Assembly (NCBI RefSeq): GCF_016786325.1
Contig: NZ_JADWYU010000115.1
Span: forward strand, 1-64,000
Reading direction: 5' to 3'
Length of the DNA: 64,000 nucleotides
Origin: Frankia nepalensis
GTDB taxonomy: Bacteria; Actinomycetota; Actinomycetes; Frankiales; Frankiaceae
This document shows, piece after piece, positions 1-8,091 of the stretch. A program made the translations under genes and the position numbers. Numbering within the stretch: the stretch's first letter is position 1; each line of letters begins with the position of its first letter. The notes beneath the pieces were generated by a model that was not told where the DNA came from, did not search any database, and saw nothing but the letters and a program-made list of their open reading frames with translations.

Positions 1-306
1 GACGACGCCGGCGGCGGCCTCGACGACGCGTTGCGCCAGGCCAGGGCGGCCGTCGAGGCCAGGCTGAGCCGCTACCCGGCGGGCACCGAGCCGGTGGCCG
101 AGGCCGAACGGTTCGAGGAAGATGCCCGCCGGCTCGCGAACGGGCCGGCCAGGCAGGCCGACGCGGCCGGTGGCACCGACGCGGCCGGAGCCACCGGTGC
201 CGGTGACGACAGGGCCGGTGAAGACGGCGCGGCCGGGCCCAAAGCGACCCAGAACACGGCCCACCAGGGCATTGATCCTGAGCGGTTGGCGGGACCGGAC
301 GAGTAA
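1..306 (+). CDS. C-terminal end of an unknown protein, cut by the left edge
   Basis: An open frame runs in from the window edge and ends at a TAA at 304-306. A TTG at position 31 could serve as a start, but the frame is open upstream of it (Asp-Asp-Ala-Gly codons), so this is more likely the tail of a longer gene. The visible 101 residues begin as a charged, probably helical stretch (AVEARLSRYPAGTEP) and finish in an Ala/Gly/Asp-rich low-complexity tail. I do not recognise the family. It lies 116 bp upstream of tesB on the same strand and may be co-transcribed with it. Codon use (GC-rich third positions) fits a real gene. Confidence 0.5.
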   Translation, partial: DDAGGGLDDALRQARAAVEARLSRYPAGTEPVAEAERFEEDARRLANGPARQADAAGGTDAAGATGAGDDRAGEDGAAGPKATQNTAHQGIDPERLAGPDE

Positions 307-422
307 CGTCGGGGAACGTCTGGCGGATCACGGGCGGGCCGCCCAGGCCGCACCGGGCCAACCGGTCCGGGTGACGCCGGCCGTCGGGCCAGCCGAGCCT
401 GGCGGCGGGCGGCGCGGCGGAT

Positions 423-1367
423 GTGGCGGAGGTCGATGTGGGCACGGCGGTCACCGACGGAGCAGGCTCCTTCCTGAACCTGCTCACCCTTGAACAGCCT
501 GAGCCTGACCTCTTCCGGGGAATCAGCCACGAAGGCGCCCCCCTGCGGGCGTTCGGGGGCCAGGTAGCCGCGCACGCGCTCGTGGCCGCCACGCGGACCG
601 TCGACCCCGACCGCCCGGTGCACTCGTTGCACAGCTACTTCATCCGCGGCGGCGACACCACCATCCCGATCGACTACCAGGTCGACCGCATCCGCGACGG
701 GAAGTCGTTCACCACCCGCAGGATCACCGCCGTCCAGCGGGATGAAGCGATCTTCGTCCTCTCGGCCTCGTTCCACCGGCACGAGGACAGCCCGATCGAG
801 CATCAGCGGCCCGCGCCACGCGTCCAGTCGCCGCCCGACGGCCAGCCGCTGTTCGACGGCCGCAAGCCAGCTGACTCCGACCACGCGGACCCCTACGACA
901 CCGACAAGCGCGCCGAGCAGCGGCGCGCGGCCTGGACCCGGCGTGGCTTCGAGGTGCGGGTGGTCACCGGTTCCGGGGAGGGCGAGCCCGTCGACTCGGA
1001 CGCGCTGTTCTCCAGCGAGCCCGCCCCCGCCCGGATGCGGGCCTGGCTGCGGGTCACCGAGAAACTGCCGGACGACCAGCACACGCACGCCTGCGCGCTC
1101 GTCTACATGTCGGACCTGACGCTGTCGCACTCCATCCTCGGGCCGCACGGCGGCATGGCCAGCGGCATGGCGCTCACGTCGCTCGACCACGCGGTCTGGT
1201 TCCACCGCCCGTTCCGGGCCGACGAATGGCTGCTGTTCGACCAGGCAAGCCCGACCGCGTCCGTCGGCCGCGGCCTGGCCGTCGGCGAGTTCTTCGACAC
1301 CAGCGGCCGCCTGGTCGCCAGCGTCGTCCAGGAGGCCCTGGCCCGCCCGCACCGGCACTCCCGCTGA
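423..1367 (+). CDS. tesB: Acyl-CoA thioesterase II (TesB-type, double hotdog)
   Basis: This cytoplasmic enzyme hydrolyses acyl-CoA thioesters to free acid and CoA. The 314-residue protein has the usual TesB length and two hotdog halves. The N-terminal half carries the FGGQVAAHAL segment and the HSLHSYFIRGG strand-helix. The C-terminal half carries LDHAVWFHRPF (Asp near residue 257), SPTASVGRG (Thr near 276) and VVQEAL (Gln near 302). These match the Asp/Thr/Gln catalytic trio known from E. coli TesB. The GTG at 423 is the start that leaves a normal short N-terminus before the conserved FLNLLTLEQPEPDLFRG block; no strong ribosome-binding site is visible. A clear hairpin terminator follows at 1391-1421, so the transcript ends here. 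Confidence 0.93.
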   Translation: MAEVDVGTAVTDGAGSFLNLLTLEQPEPDLFRGISHEGAPLRAFGGQVAAHALVAATRTVDPDRPVHSLHSYFIRGGDTTIPIDYQVDRIRDGKSFTTRRITAVQRDEAIFVLSASFHRHEDSPIEHQRPAPRVQSPPDGQPLFDGRKPADSDHADPYDTDKRAEQRRAAWTRRGFEVRVVTGSGEGEPVDSDALFSSEPAPARMRAWLRVTEKLPDDQHTHACALVYMSDLTLSHSILGPHGGMASGMALTSLDHAVWFHRPFRADEWLLFDQASPTASVGRGLAVGEFFDTSGRLVASVVQEALARPHRHSR

Positions 1368-1680
1368 TCCGGGACCCCCGGAAAGCCAACGGCCCTCGGC
1401 ACGCACTGCGCGCCGAGGGCCGAGCCATACATTCCGTGCGTCCGCCGCCGGGTCCGAGACGTAACGCCGCCGAACACCCAGGCCTCCGCTGGTCCGCAAC
1501 CAGGGCACCTACCTGAGGCAGGGGGAACCTCTGGTTCTCAGGCCTACCCCGGTACCAGGCTGGTCGGGGCCGCCCAGCGCCCCGACGGCGGAGCCGGGGT
1601 TCCTGCCGGATCGGCGGAGCTCGCGGAGCCGATCTGGGAGGTCCGGATGGTCGCCCCTGGGCGGCCTTGAGCCGACCGCC
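1368..1680. other. Non-coding gap between convergent genes
   Basis: This 313-bp stretch separates tesB from the convergent oxidoreductase. It holds the tesB terminator and, from about 1560, a structured repeat that is shared with the region near 62340. I see no other gene. Confidence 0.6.
1391..1421 (+). terminator. Hairpin terminator after tesB
   Basis: A perfect 10-bp inverted repeat (GGCCCTCGGC at 1391-1400 and GCCGAGGGCC at 1412-1421) with an 11-nt loop lies 24 bp after the tesB stop. There is no U-tract, as is common for actinobacterial terminators. Confidence 0.7.
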
Positions 1681-1681
1681 T
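1563..1681. repeat. Dispersed structured element, copy 1
   Basis: The element opens with an 8-bp hairpin (GTCGGGGC 1563-1570, GCCCCGAC 1579-1586), continues with CGACGGCGGAGC and closes with TTGAGCCGACCGCC just before the stop codon of the oxidoreductase. The same opening hairpin (with changed but still paired bases) and the same closing sequence occur at 62336-62404. Confidence 0.45.
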
Positions 1682-3219
1682 CAGCGGGAGGTGCCGCCGA
1701 CGCGGGAGCGGGCGGCGTCGAGGACCTTGCGGGGCAGCACCGGCGCGTCGCGGCCGGTGCCGAGCGAGCCCGCCGGCTTCGAAGCACCGGACGAGGACGC
1801 CTTCTCCTCGTGGTACTCCTCCTCGACGTTGACCGTCCAGACGTCGTGCTCCGTGCCCTTGGCGATGTTCTCCGCCGTGAGCATGGCGGTGTACATCGAG
1901 TGGTCGGCGTTGTTGTACCGGAACATGCCGTTACGGCCGACCGGGTGCACGTTGCCGGCGTAGTCGGTCAGCCAGCCCCGGATGACGTCGACGTTGGCCT
2001 GGTAGCGGTCGTCGTAGATCGGGTACGCCTTCGGCTGGCGGACGACGTAGCCGTCCTCGATGTCCCGGTACTTGACCAGGCCGAGCCGGTCGAGCTCCTG
2101 CTTGCCCTGCTCGATGAGCGTCTCGTCGGACGCGGTCCAGTCGGCGTCGTTCTCGAACACCGTGTACTCGAGGCCGAGCACGTTGCGGCCGTCCTTGACC
2201 AGGTACGGCGACCAGGAGGCGAAGTTCTGGATCCGCATGGTGCGCACGCTCGGGTCGTGGATGTAGATCCAGTTGTCCGTCCAGGACACGGCGCTGGACG
2301 GCACGACGAGCGCGACGGTGAGGAAGTCCCGGTAGCGCAGGTCCTGAGCGGCCTTGAGCACCCGCGGCGGCACCGGCGGGTCCATGATCTCGACGAGCTG
2401 CGAGATCGGCATCGAGGAGATGACCTCGGTCGCCGGGTAGACGTCGGTACCGCCGTCGGCACGCGCGGCGACGACCTCGTAGGCCTTGCCGTTCTCGTGC
2501 CGGATCTTGGTGACCTTGGTCTCCATGATGACCTTGGAACCCTGCGCGACGACCTTGTCGCGGCAGACCTCCCACATCATCCCGGGGCCGTACTTCGGGT
2601 ACTCGAACTCCTCGATGAGGGAGGTGATCTCCTTCTGGTTGGTCTTCGGCTTGACCGCGTTGAGGATCGCGTTGCCGAGGTTCAGGCTCTTGATGCGCTG
2701 CGCGGCCCAGTCGGCCGGCATCTCGCTGACCGGGACGCCCCAGACCTTCTCGGTGTAGGTCTTGAAGAACGTCCGGTAGAGCCGCCAGCCAAAGCGGGCG
2801 ACCAGCCAGCTCTCGTAGTCCGTCTGGTCCTTCGGAGGGCTGACCCGGGCGCGCAGGTATGAGGCGATGCAGACCGCGGCCTCCTTGGGACCGAGGTTCT
2901 GCAGCGCGTTCACGGCCTTGATCGGGTAGTCGTAGTACTTGCCCTGGTAGAAGATCCTGCTCTTGCGCGGCCGCAGGAGGAAGTCCTCCTTCGGCAGGAT
3001 CTCGTGCCAGAAGTCCTCGACCCGCTGGACCTTCGAGAAGAACCGGTGGCCACCGATGTCGAACCGCCAGCCGTCACGCTCTACGGTCCGGGAGATGCCA
3101 CCCACCTGGGTGTCGGCCTCGAGAATCGTCGAGGGGATCCCGTACCGGTGCAGTTCGTAGGAGGCGGTCAGACCCGCCGGCCCTGCTCCGATGACGACGA
3201 CGTCTACGTTTTCCGACAT
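1681..3219 (-). CDS. FAD-dependent oxidoreductase (amine oxidase / UDP-galactopyranose mutase-like fold)
   Basis: The protein has 512 residues. A Rossmann FAD-binding motif ([11 protein letters not shown]) sits near residue 7, followed by an adenine-ribose acid (LEAD) and the GGISRTV loop typical of NAD(P)/FAD oxidoreductases related to protoporphyrinogen oxidase and UDP-galactopyranose mutase. The [13 protein letters not shown] segment is characteristic of the group whose members often sit in polysaccharide or glycolipid loci. The C-terminus has the second FAD contact ([19 protein letters not shown]). The last 40 residues are Ser/Gly/Arg-rich and probably disordered. The substrate is unknown. 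I prefer ATG at 3219 over the TTG codon just before it. A 16-bp palindrome 60 bp upstream may be a regulator site. Confidence 0.85.
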   Translation of the reverse strand: MSENVDVVVIGAGPAGLTASYELHRYGIPSTILEADTQVGGISRTVERDGWRFDIGGHRFFSKVQRVEDFWHEILPKEDFLLRPRKSRIFYQGKYYDYPIKAVNALQNLGPKEAAVCIASYLRARVSPPKDQTDYESWLVARFGWRLYRTFFKTYTEKVWGVPVSEMPADWAAQRIKSLNLGNAILNAVKPKTNQKEITSLIEEFEYPKYGPGMMWEVCRDKVVAQGSKVIMETKVTKIRHENGKAYEVVAARADGGTDVYPATEVISSMPISQLVEIMDPPVPPRVLKAAQDLRYRDFLTVALVVPSSAVSWTDNWIYIHDPSVRTMRIQNFASWSPYLVKDGRNVLGLEYTVFENDADWTASDETLIEQGKQELDRLGLVKYRDIEDGYVVRQPKAYPIYDDRYQANVDVIRGWLTDYAGNVHPVGRNGMFRYNNADHSMYTAMLTAENIAKGTEHDVWTVNVEEEYHEEKASSSGASKPAGSLGTGRDAPVLPRKVLDAARSRVGGTSR

Positions 3220-3609
3220 CAAGACTCAGCCGTTCCTTGGGTGTATGACGAGGGCGACGACGCCGGTCGCGCCGCCGGTGCACCCGCGGGTGCATGAGCG
3301 ACCCACAGTTGATCACTCGGCGTGACGGAGCCGACGGCAGTGTCCCTCGCGGCGTGCGCAGCATGCCAGCGGTGGGGGCGTATCGCCCTGGGGAGGGCGA
3401 GCCGCTCACGCATCGTTGACTCCGCTTCTAGTTCCAGAAGTCGCGGGGACTAAGGAGGGTGGCGGACGTGGTTATCCGCTTCGCGCACACTGTAACTGGC
3501 CGACAGGACGGCGAATCGCACGGGTCCGCCCCGCCACGCACGGTCGCCGGGACGGCCGGCGGCCGCGCCCGTGCCCAGGTCAGTGGCCGGCGCGGCCCGC
3601 CGCGGCGGG
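3220..3609. other. Intergenic region upstream of the FAD oxidoreductase
   Basis: These 390 bp lie between the start of the oxidoreductase and the end of the ABC ATPase gene, both on the minus strand. They hold the palindrome at 3279-3294 and presumably the oxidoreductase promoter. I see no convincing gene. Confidence 0.5.
3279..3294. promoter_or_regulatory. Perfect 16-bp palindrome upstream of the FAD oxidoreductase
   Basis: TGCACCCGCGGGTGCA is its own reverse complement and lies 60 bp before the start of the gene at 1681-3219. The length and position fit a dimeric repressor operator. No candidate regulator is adjacent. Confidence 0.35.
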
Positions 3610-4473
3610 TCAGCCTCCGGCCGCCGTCCTGATCACCCGATGGACGCGGTCACGAAACGTGACGAAATCTGGCTCCGAACGGAGGTCTTCCCGGTCAGTC
3701 CGGGCGCCGAAACCGCCGAGCTCGTCGAAGATGACCCGACCAGGCCTCGCGCTGAAGGCCACCACCCGAGTGCCCAGGTAGACGGCCTCCTCGACGCTGT
3801 GGGTGACGAAGACCACCGTCGTCCCCGTCGCCGCCCACACCCGCAGGATCTCGTCCTGCAGCCGCTCCCGGGTGAGCGCGTCGAGCGCGGCGAACGGCTC
3901 GTCCATCAGCAGCACCCGGGGCCGCCCACCGAGCGCCCGGGCGATCGCCGCGCGCTGCTGCATACCGCCGGACAGCTCGTACGGCGGCCGGTCGGCCACG
4001 TCCGACAGGCCGACCAGCGCCAGCGCCTCGTCGGCGATCCGCCGCCGGTCCGCCCGCCGCATGCCCGCGAGCCGCGGCCCGAGCGCCACGTTGGACCGCA
4101 CGGACAGCCAGGGGAACAGCCGCGGCTGCTGGAACACCACCCCGCGGTCCGCGCCCGGCCCGGTCACCGGCGCGCCATCGGTCGCGACGGTGCCCGTCGT
4201 CGGCGCGACGAACCCGGCGACCAGGTTGAGCAGGGTGCTCTTGCCGCACCCGGACGGGCCGATGAGGCAGACGAACTCGCCGGCCTCGATCTCCAGGGAC
4301 ACGTCGTCGAGCGCGTGGCGGCGCGCGCCCCGGCGGCCGAACCACTGGCTGACCCCGGTCACCGAGACCGCCGCCCCGCGCCTGGCCTCGCCCGAGGGCC
4401 CGGCCGTGGCCGGGGCGGTCGCCCCGGCCACGGCGTGGCCCAGCGGACGGGGGTCGTCAGCCGGAGAAGGCAC
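3610..4473 (-). CDS. ABC transporter ATPase, sulfonate/taurine/nitrate type (SsuB/TauB-like)
   Basis: The 287-residue nucleotide-binding subunit powers uptake through the permease encoded at 5770. Walker A (GPSGCGKST) lies near residues 72-80, the Q-loop in GVVFQQPRLFPW, the signature LSGGM near 167, Walker B LLMDEP near 187 and the switch His in VTHSVEEA. QPRLFPWL and the DALTRERLQDE segment are typical of the nitrate/sulfonate/bicarbonate branch. I chose the GTG at 4473, which overlaps the end of the binding-protein gene by 17 bp and has GAGG 8-9 bp upstream. The frame is open further upstream, but those residues are an out-of-frame reading of the binding protein. Co-transcribed with the two genes upstream of it on this strand. 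Confidence 0.9.
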   Translation of the reverse strand: MPSPADDPRPLGHAVAGATAPATAGPSGEARRGAAVSVTGVSQWFGRRGARRHALDDVSLEIEAGEFVCLIGPSGCGKSTLLNLVAGFVAPTTGTVATDGAPVTGPGADRGVVFQQPRLFPWLSVRSNVALGPRLAGMRRADRRRIADEALALVGLSDVADRPPYELSGGMQQRAAIARALGGRPRVLLMDEPFAALDALTRERLQDEILRVWAATGTTVVFVTHSVEEAVYLGTRVVAFSARPGRVIFDELGGFGARTDREDLRSEPDFVTFRDRVHRVIRTAAGG

Positions 4474-5533
4474 TGTCCAGGTCCTCGACGCCGAGGCCGG
4501 CCCGCAGGGTGTCCAGCGTGGGCACCGCGTCGATCGCGGCCTGGGTCTTGAGGAACTCGGCCGCGCCCAGCAGGCCGTCGGCGAACTTGCCCGGCGCGGC
4601 CGGGGTGCCGAAGTACTCGGCGCCGAGCTGCTCGTCACCGGTGAGGAAGACGAGGCCCTTGGTCTGCGCGAGCGCCTCGTCCGGGGTGATGTTCAGCTCC
4701 GCGGCGATGGCGGCCGAGGCCTTCGCCGGGTCGGAGTCGATCAGCTTGACGGCCTTGTCCTGCTGGCGCAGCCACTCGGCGAGCGCGTCCGGGTACGCCT
4801 CGGCGAACTTCTTCGTCACGACGCCGAGGTCGAACGTCGGGTAGCCCGCGGCGGCGAGCTTCGCCGAGTCGGTCAGCACGGTGCCGGTCTTCTTCAGCTC
4901 GTCGAGCGTCGGCGACCAGACGTAGGCGGCGTCGATGTCGCCACGCGTCCAGGCGGCCAGGATGTCCGGTGGCTCGAGGTCGACGAGGGTGACCGCGCTC
5001 TGGGCGACGCCGGCCTCCTCGAGAGCGGCGAGCAGGCTGTAGTGCGCCGTCGACGCGAACGGCGTGCCGATCTTCTTGCCGGCCAGGCCCGCGACGTCGG
5101 TGATCCCGGCGTCGTTACGGACCACCAGCGACTCGGCCGGGCCGATCACGTCGTGGATCCAGGCGACCTGGTAGGGGATGTTCAGCGGGGCGGACAGGCC
5201 GCGGGTGACGGGGCTGCTGCCCGCGAGGCCGATGTCGACGGAGCCCGCGATGACGGCCGTGTTCACGTCACCACCGGAGTCGAACTTCGTCCAGGTGATC
5301 TTCGTCCCGGGGAGGGCGGCCTCGAGCCAGCCCTCGTGCTTGACGATCAGGTCGCCGTTGGGGATCGCCTGGTAGGCGATCCGGATCTCGCTGGGCGCGC
5401 CGGCCGGCCGGCCGGCGCCGTCCGAGGACGAGTCGTCGTCCGACGAGCAGGCGGCGGCGCCCAGCGTCACCGCCAGCGCGGCGGCGGCCGTCGCCGCCAG
5501 CCATCTGTGGCCCATGGCCTTACCGAGTCGCAT
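4457..5533 (-). CDS. ABC transporter substrate-binding lipoprotein (TauA/SsuA-like)
   Basis: The 358-residue protein has a signal peptide ending in a lipobox (LGAAAC, Cys29), so it is anchored outside the membrane. An Asp/Ser linker follows. The mature part is an NMT1/SsuA-type two-lobed binding protein with the signature segments RIAYQAIPNGDLIVK, GSVDIGLAGSSPVTRGL and GKKIGTPFASTAHYSLL. The last of these is the ligand-cleft strand-helix conserved in taurine and alkanesulfonate receptors. The substrate is inferred from the divergent TauD-type dioxygenase: an organosulfonate such as taurine is most likely, but nitrate or pyrimidine precursor uptake cannot be excluded. Its stop overlaps the start of the ATPase gene, and 236 bp without a gene separate it from the permease gene. 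Confidence 0.9.
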   Translation of the reverse strand: MRLGKAMGHRWLAATAAAALAVTLGAAACSSDDDSSSDGAGRPAGAPSEIRIAYQAIPNGDLIVKHEGWLEAALPGTKITWTKFDSGGDVNTAVIAGSVDIGLAGSSPVTRGLSAPLNIPYQVAWIHDVIGPAESLVVRNDAGITDVAGLAGKKIGTPFASTAHYSLLAALEEAGVAQSAVTLVDLEPPDILAAWTRGDIDAAYVWSPTLDELKKTGTVLTDSAKLAAAGYPTFDLGVVTKKFAEAYPDALAEWLRQQDKAVKLIDSDPAKASAAIAAELNITPDEALAQTKGLVFLTGDEQLGAEYFGTPAAPGKFADGLLGAAEFLKTQAAIDAVPTLDTLRAGLGVEDLDSAFSG

Positions 5534-5769
5534 CGCTGTCTCGTCCTTTCGGGGATTGCCTCCGGCCAGGCGGCGCGGAGAAGTTCCATGAATCCGGTGG
5601 GGTTGGTGGTAATAGCGGCGGCGCGCCCCCCGGGACCGGGCGGCGCCGGGCGGGGGCGGCCGGGGAACGAGGCGGACGAAGGCGCGGGAGGACGCGCCGC
5701 GAGGCGGGCGGTCCTTCAGGCGGGCGGTCCTTCAGGCGGCCTGCCCGGCACCGGAGATGCCCGCGCCGG

Positions 5770-6642
5770 TCACGCGACGCCTCGCCAGGGGGTGGCCCGG
5801 TTCTGGACCCAGCGCAGGATCGCGTCCAGCGCGATCCCGGACAGGCCGAGGACGATGATCCCGAGGATGACCACGTCGGTCTGGTTGTAGCGCTGGGCGT
5901 CCCGGATCATGCCGCCGATGCCGGGGACCCCGTTCACGGTCTCGGCCGCGACGACCGACGTGTAGGCGACGCCCACGCCGAGCCGGATGCCCGTGAAGAT
6001 CTCCGGAAGCGAGGCGGGCAGCACCACGTGCAGGGTCACCTGCCAGCGGCTGGCGCCGAGCGAGCGGGCGCCGTTGACGAAGTCGCGGTGCACCCCGCCG
6101 ACGGCGGTCGCCGTGGCCACGGCGACCGGCGGCATGGCGGCGATCACCAGCAGCCAGACCTTCGGGCTCTCGTCGATCCCCAGCCAGATGATCAGCAGGC
6201 TGAAGTAGGCCAGCGGCGGCAGCTGGCGAAGGAACGTCAGCCCCGGCTCCAGCGCCCACCTGGCCACCCGCACGCCGCCGACCAGCAGGCCCAGCGGAAC
6301 GCCGATGGCGGCGCCGATGGCCGATCCGAGCAGGATCCTGCGCAGGCTGACCCACAGGTGCTCGTGGAGCAGGTGCCCGCTGTAGCCACGGATCCCGTCG
6401 TGCACGGTGGAGGTCCTGACCAGTTCGTCGGCCACGGCGGCCGGCGACGGGACGAACACCGGGTCCCAGATCCGCAGCGCCGCGACCAGCCACCACACGC
6501 CGACGAGGAACGCCGTCGACCCGAGCACGGTCAGCGCCCGCCACGGCACCCCGAGCCGCCGGCGCCCGTCATCGGGCGGCCCGGCGGCCGGGCGCGGCGC
6601 GGCGCTGGTCTCGGCGGCGCCTCGGCTGTCGGTGACGGCCAC
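5770..6642 (-). CDS. ABC transporter permease, sulfonate/taurine type (SsuC/TauC-like)
   Basis: The 290-residue integral membrane subunit begins with a roughly 30-residue Ala/Pro/Arg-rich cytoplasmic tail, then about six membrane helices (for example VLGSTAFLVGVWWLVAAL and VVILGIIVLGLSGIALDAIL). The EAA loop that contacts the ATPase is clear (NGARSLGASRWQVTLHVVLP, followed by LPEIF). VGVAYTSVVAAETV and GIGGMIRDA are conserved in the TauC/SsuC group. This is the first gene of the transporter cluster as transcribed, ahead of the lipoprotein and the ATPase. It is divergent from the dioxygenase at 7143, with a 500-bp control region between them. Confidence 0.92.
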   Translation of the reverse strand: MAVTDSRGAAETSAAPRPAAGPPDDGRRRLGVPWRALTVLGSTAFLVGVWWLVAALRIWDPVFVPSPAAVADELVRTSTVHDGIRGYSGHLLHEHLWVSLRRILLGSAIGAAIGVPLGLLVGGVRVARWALEPGLTFLRQLPPLAYFSLLIIWLGIDESPKVWLLVIAAMPPVAVATATAVGGVHRDFVNGARSLGASRWQVTLHVVLPASLPEIFTGIRLGVGVAYTSVVAAETVNGVPGIGGMIRDAQRYNQTDVVILGIIVLGLSGIALDAILRWVQNRATPWRGVA

Positions 6643-6895
6643 GGTGTTGGTCCTCCTGGGCGGCGACGGGGCGGCAGGGCGTGACCGCCCGCGGCGCGAC
6701 CAGGGTCGGCCGGCTCGGTCTCGGCTCGCTGTCGGTTCGATCTCGGCGGTTGTCGGCTCGGCGCCGGCGCGGCGGACACGGCGCGGCGGCGCGGCGCCCC
6801 GGATGAGGAGCCGGGCCGCGAGGGCGGGGAGCGCGACGGGCGCGGACGCGCCGCTGGCCGGGCGGGGCGGTCGGCCCTGCCCGGCGCGCTGGCGC

Positions 6896-6927
6896 GTCGA
6901 CGCGCCTAAGGGTCGACGCGCCTAAGG
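6896..6927. repeat. Two direct copies of a 16-bp unit
   Basis: GTCGACGCGCCTAAGG occurs twice in tandem (6896-6911 and 6912-6927), with a related CGCGTCGAC just before. The site is between divergent promoters, so paired binding of a regulator on the same helix face (16 bp apart) is possible, but simple slippage would also explain it. Confidence 0.5.
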
Positions 6928-7129
6928 ACAGCGCATACGCGTCACCCGGCACAGGTCGACGTACCCGTGCCTGGCCAACCACGGCACGAACGCGTGCCGG
7001 GCCGCGGCGCCGCGAACGCGCGTCCCGCGCGTCGGGGAGGGCACCGCGGCTGGCCTGGTCATGGTGGGCGAGTATGACGAGCGGGACGAACCGGCGTCAA
7101 TACCTACGCATCAGGTCGACAAAGTGGGC

Positions 7130-7135
7130 TAACCT
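7130..7135 (+). promoter_or_regulatory. -10 box of a leaderless transcript (dioxygenase)
   Basis: TAACCT ends 7 nt before the ATG at 7143, which places the expected transcription start on the A of the start codon. There is no ribosome-binding site before that ATG, in agreement with leaderless translation. No clear -35 hexamer. Confidence 0.5.
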
Positions 7136-7142
7136 GCCGCCC

Positions 7143-8057
7143 ATGCTCACCGCGCCGGCACCCAGCCGTTCCACGATGCCCGCCGGCTCCACCAGGGCGG
7201 CGCTGGACCTCGAGCCGGTCACGCCGACACTCGGCGCGCGGGTACGCGGAATCGACCTCGCGGCCGATCTCCCGGACGAGGCCATCGGGGCCATCGGCGC
7301 CGCGCTGGTCGCCCACAAGGTGCTCTTCTTCCCCGGCCAGCGGCTGGACCCGGACAGCCAGATCGCCTTCGCCCGCCGGTTCGGCGAGCTGACCTCGTCG
7401 CACCCCGTGATGGCCCCGCTCGACGACGCGCACCCACAGCTGTGGGAGCTCGAGGGCCAGGGCGGCGGCCGGTCGGACGAGTGGCACACCGACGTGACCT
7501 TCGTGCGCCGCCCGCCGCTCGGCTCGGTGCTGCGCGCCGTGCGGCTGCCCGCCCACGGCGGCGACACGCTGTGGACGGACCTGCAGGCCGCCTACGACTC
7601 GCTCTCCGCGCCGGTGCGCCGGCTCGTGGACGAGCTGACCGCGCTGCACGACGGGTCGGCCGAGTTCTCCGGCTACCTCGCCGCGCGCGGCGGCGAGGGC
7701 AACCTGTGGGACGGCGAGCGGATCCGGTCACTCGCGCCGGTCGAGCACCCGGTGGTCCGTGTCCACCCCGTGACCGGCCGGCGCGGGCTGTTCGTCAGCC
7801 CGGCGTTCACCACCCGGATCGTCGGCGTCTCGGCGGCCGAGAGCCGCGGCATCCTCGACCTGCTGTTCGCCCACCTCACCCGGCCCGACATCCAGATCCG
7901 CCACCGCTGGTCCGACGGTGACGTCGCGTTCTGGGACAACCGCTCGACCGCGCACTACGCGACCTTCGACTACGGCGACTTCAACCGGCTCATGCACCGG
8001 GTGACCATCAGGGGCGACGAGCCGGTCGGTCCGGCGGACCCGCGGGCCGCCGCGTAG
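7143..8057 (+). CDS. tauD: Fe(II)/2-oxoglutarate dioxygenase, TauD/TfdA family
   Basis: The 304-residue cytoplasmic enzyme is expected to use Fe(II), O2 and 2-oxoglutarate to hydroxylate a sulfonate (taurine to sulfite plus aminoacetaldehyde in the type enzyme). The iron ligands are visible as DEWHTDVTF (His115, Asp117) and the distal His in LMHRVTIRG; the Arg of the same block should bind the 2-oxoglutarate carboxylate. GARVRGIDLA near residue 31, HKVLFFPGQ near 58 and AHGGDTLWTD are standard family blocks. The start at 7143 is chosen because a -10 box ends 7 nt before it; a start at 7074 would add 23 unconserved residues. Divergence from a TauA/B/C-type transporter supports a role in sulfur scavenging from organosulfonates; other substrates (such as alkyl sulfates) are possible. 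Confidence 0.9.
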   Translation: MLTAPAPSRSTMPAGSTRAALDLEPVTPTLGARVRGIDLAADLPDEAIGAIGAALVAHKVLFFPGQRLDPDSQIAFARRFGELTSSHPVMAPLDDAHPQLWELEGQGGGRSDEWHTDVTFVRRPPLGSVLRAVRLPAHGGDTLWTDLQAAYDSLSAPVRRLVDELTALHDGSAEFSGYLAARGGEGNLWDGERIRSLAPVEHPVVRVHPVTGRRGLFVSPAFTTRIVGVSAAESRGILDLLFAHLTRPDIQIRHRWSDGDVAFWDNRSTAHYATFDYGDFNRLMHRVTIRGDEPVGPADPRAAA

Positions 8058-8091
8058 CGGACCGGTCGGCCCGCGGGCCGGCGCGCCCCGG

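Larger units (their letters stand above)
6643..7142. other. Divergent control region between sulfonate transporter and dioxygenase
   Basis: This 500-bp gap holds a direct tandem repeat at 6896-6927 and the -10 box of the dioxygenase gene at 7130-7135. It is the obvious place for sulfur-status control of both transcripts. I see no coding sequence with convincing family features. Confidence 0.5.

Noticed and set aside
72-1508. Long minus-strand frame over tesB
   Set aside because: It overlaps tesB completely and has shadow-frame composition; tesB has a clear family match.
3610-4638. Longer form of the ABC ATPase beginning at 4638
   Set aside because: The extra N-terminal residues are an out-of-frame reading of the binding-protein gene; GTG 4473 has a plausible ribosome-binding site.
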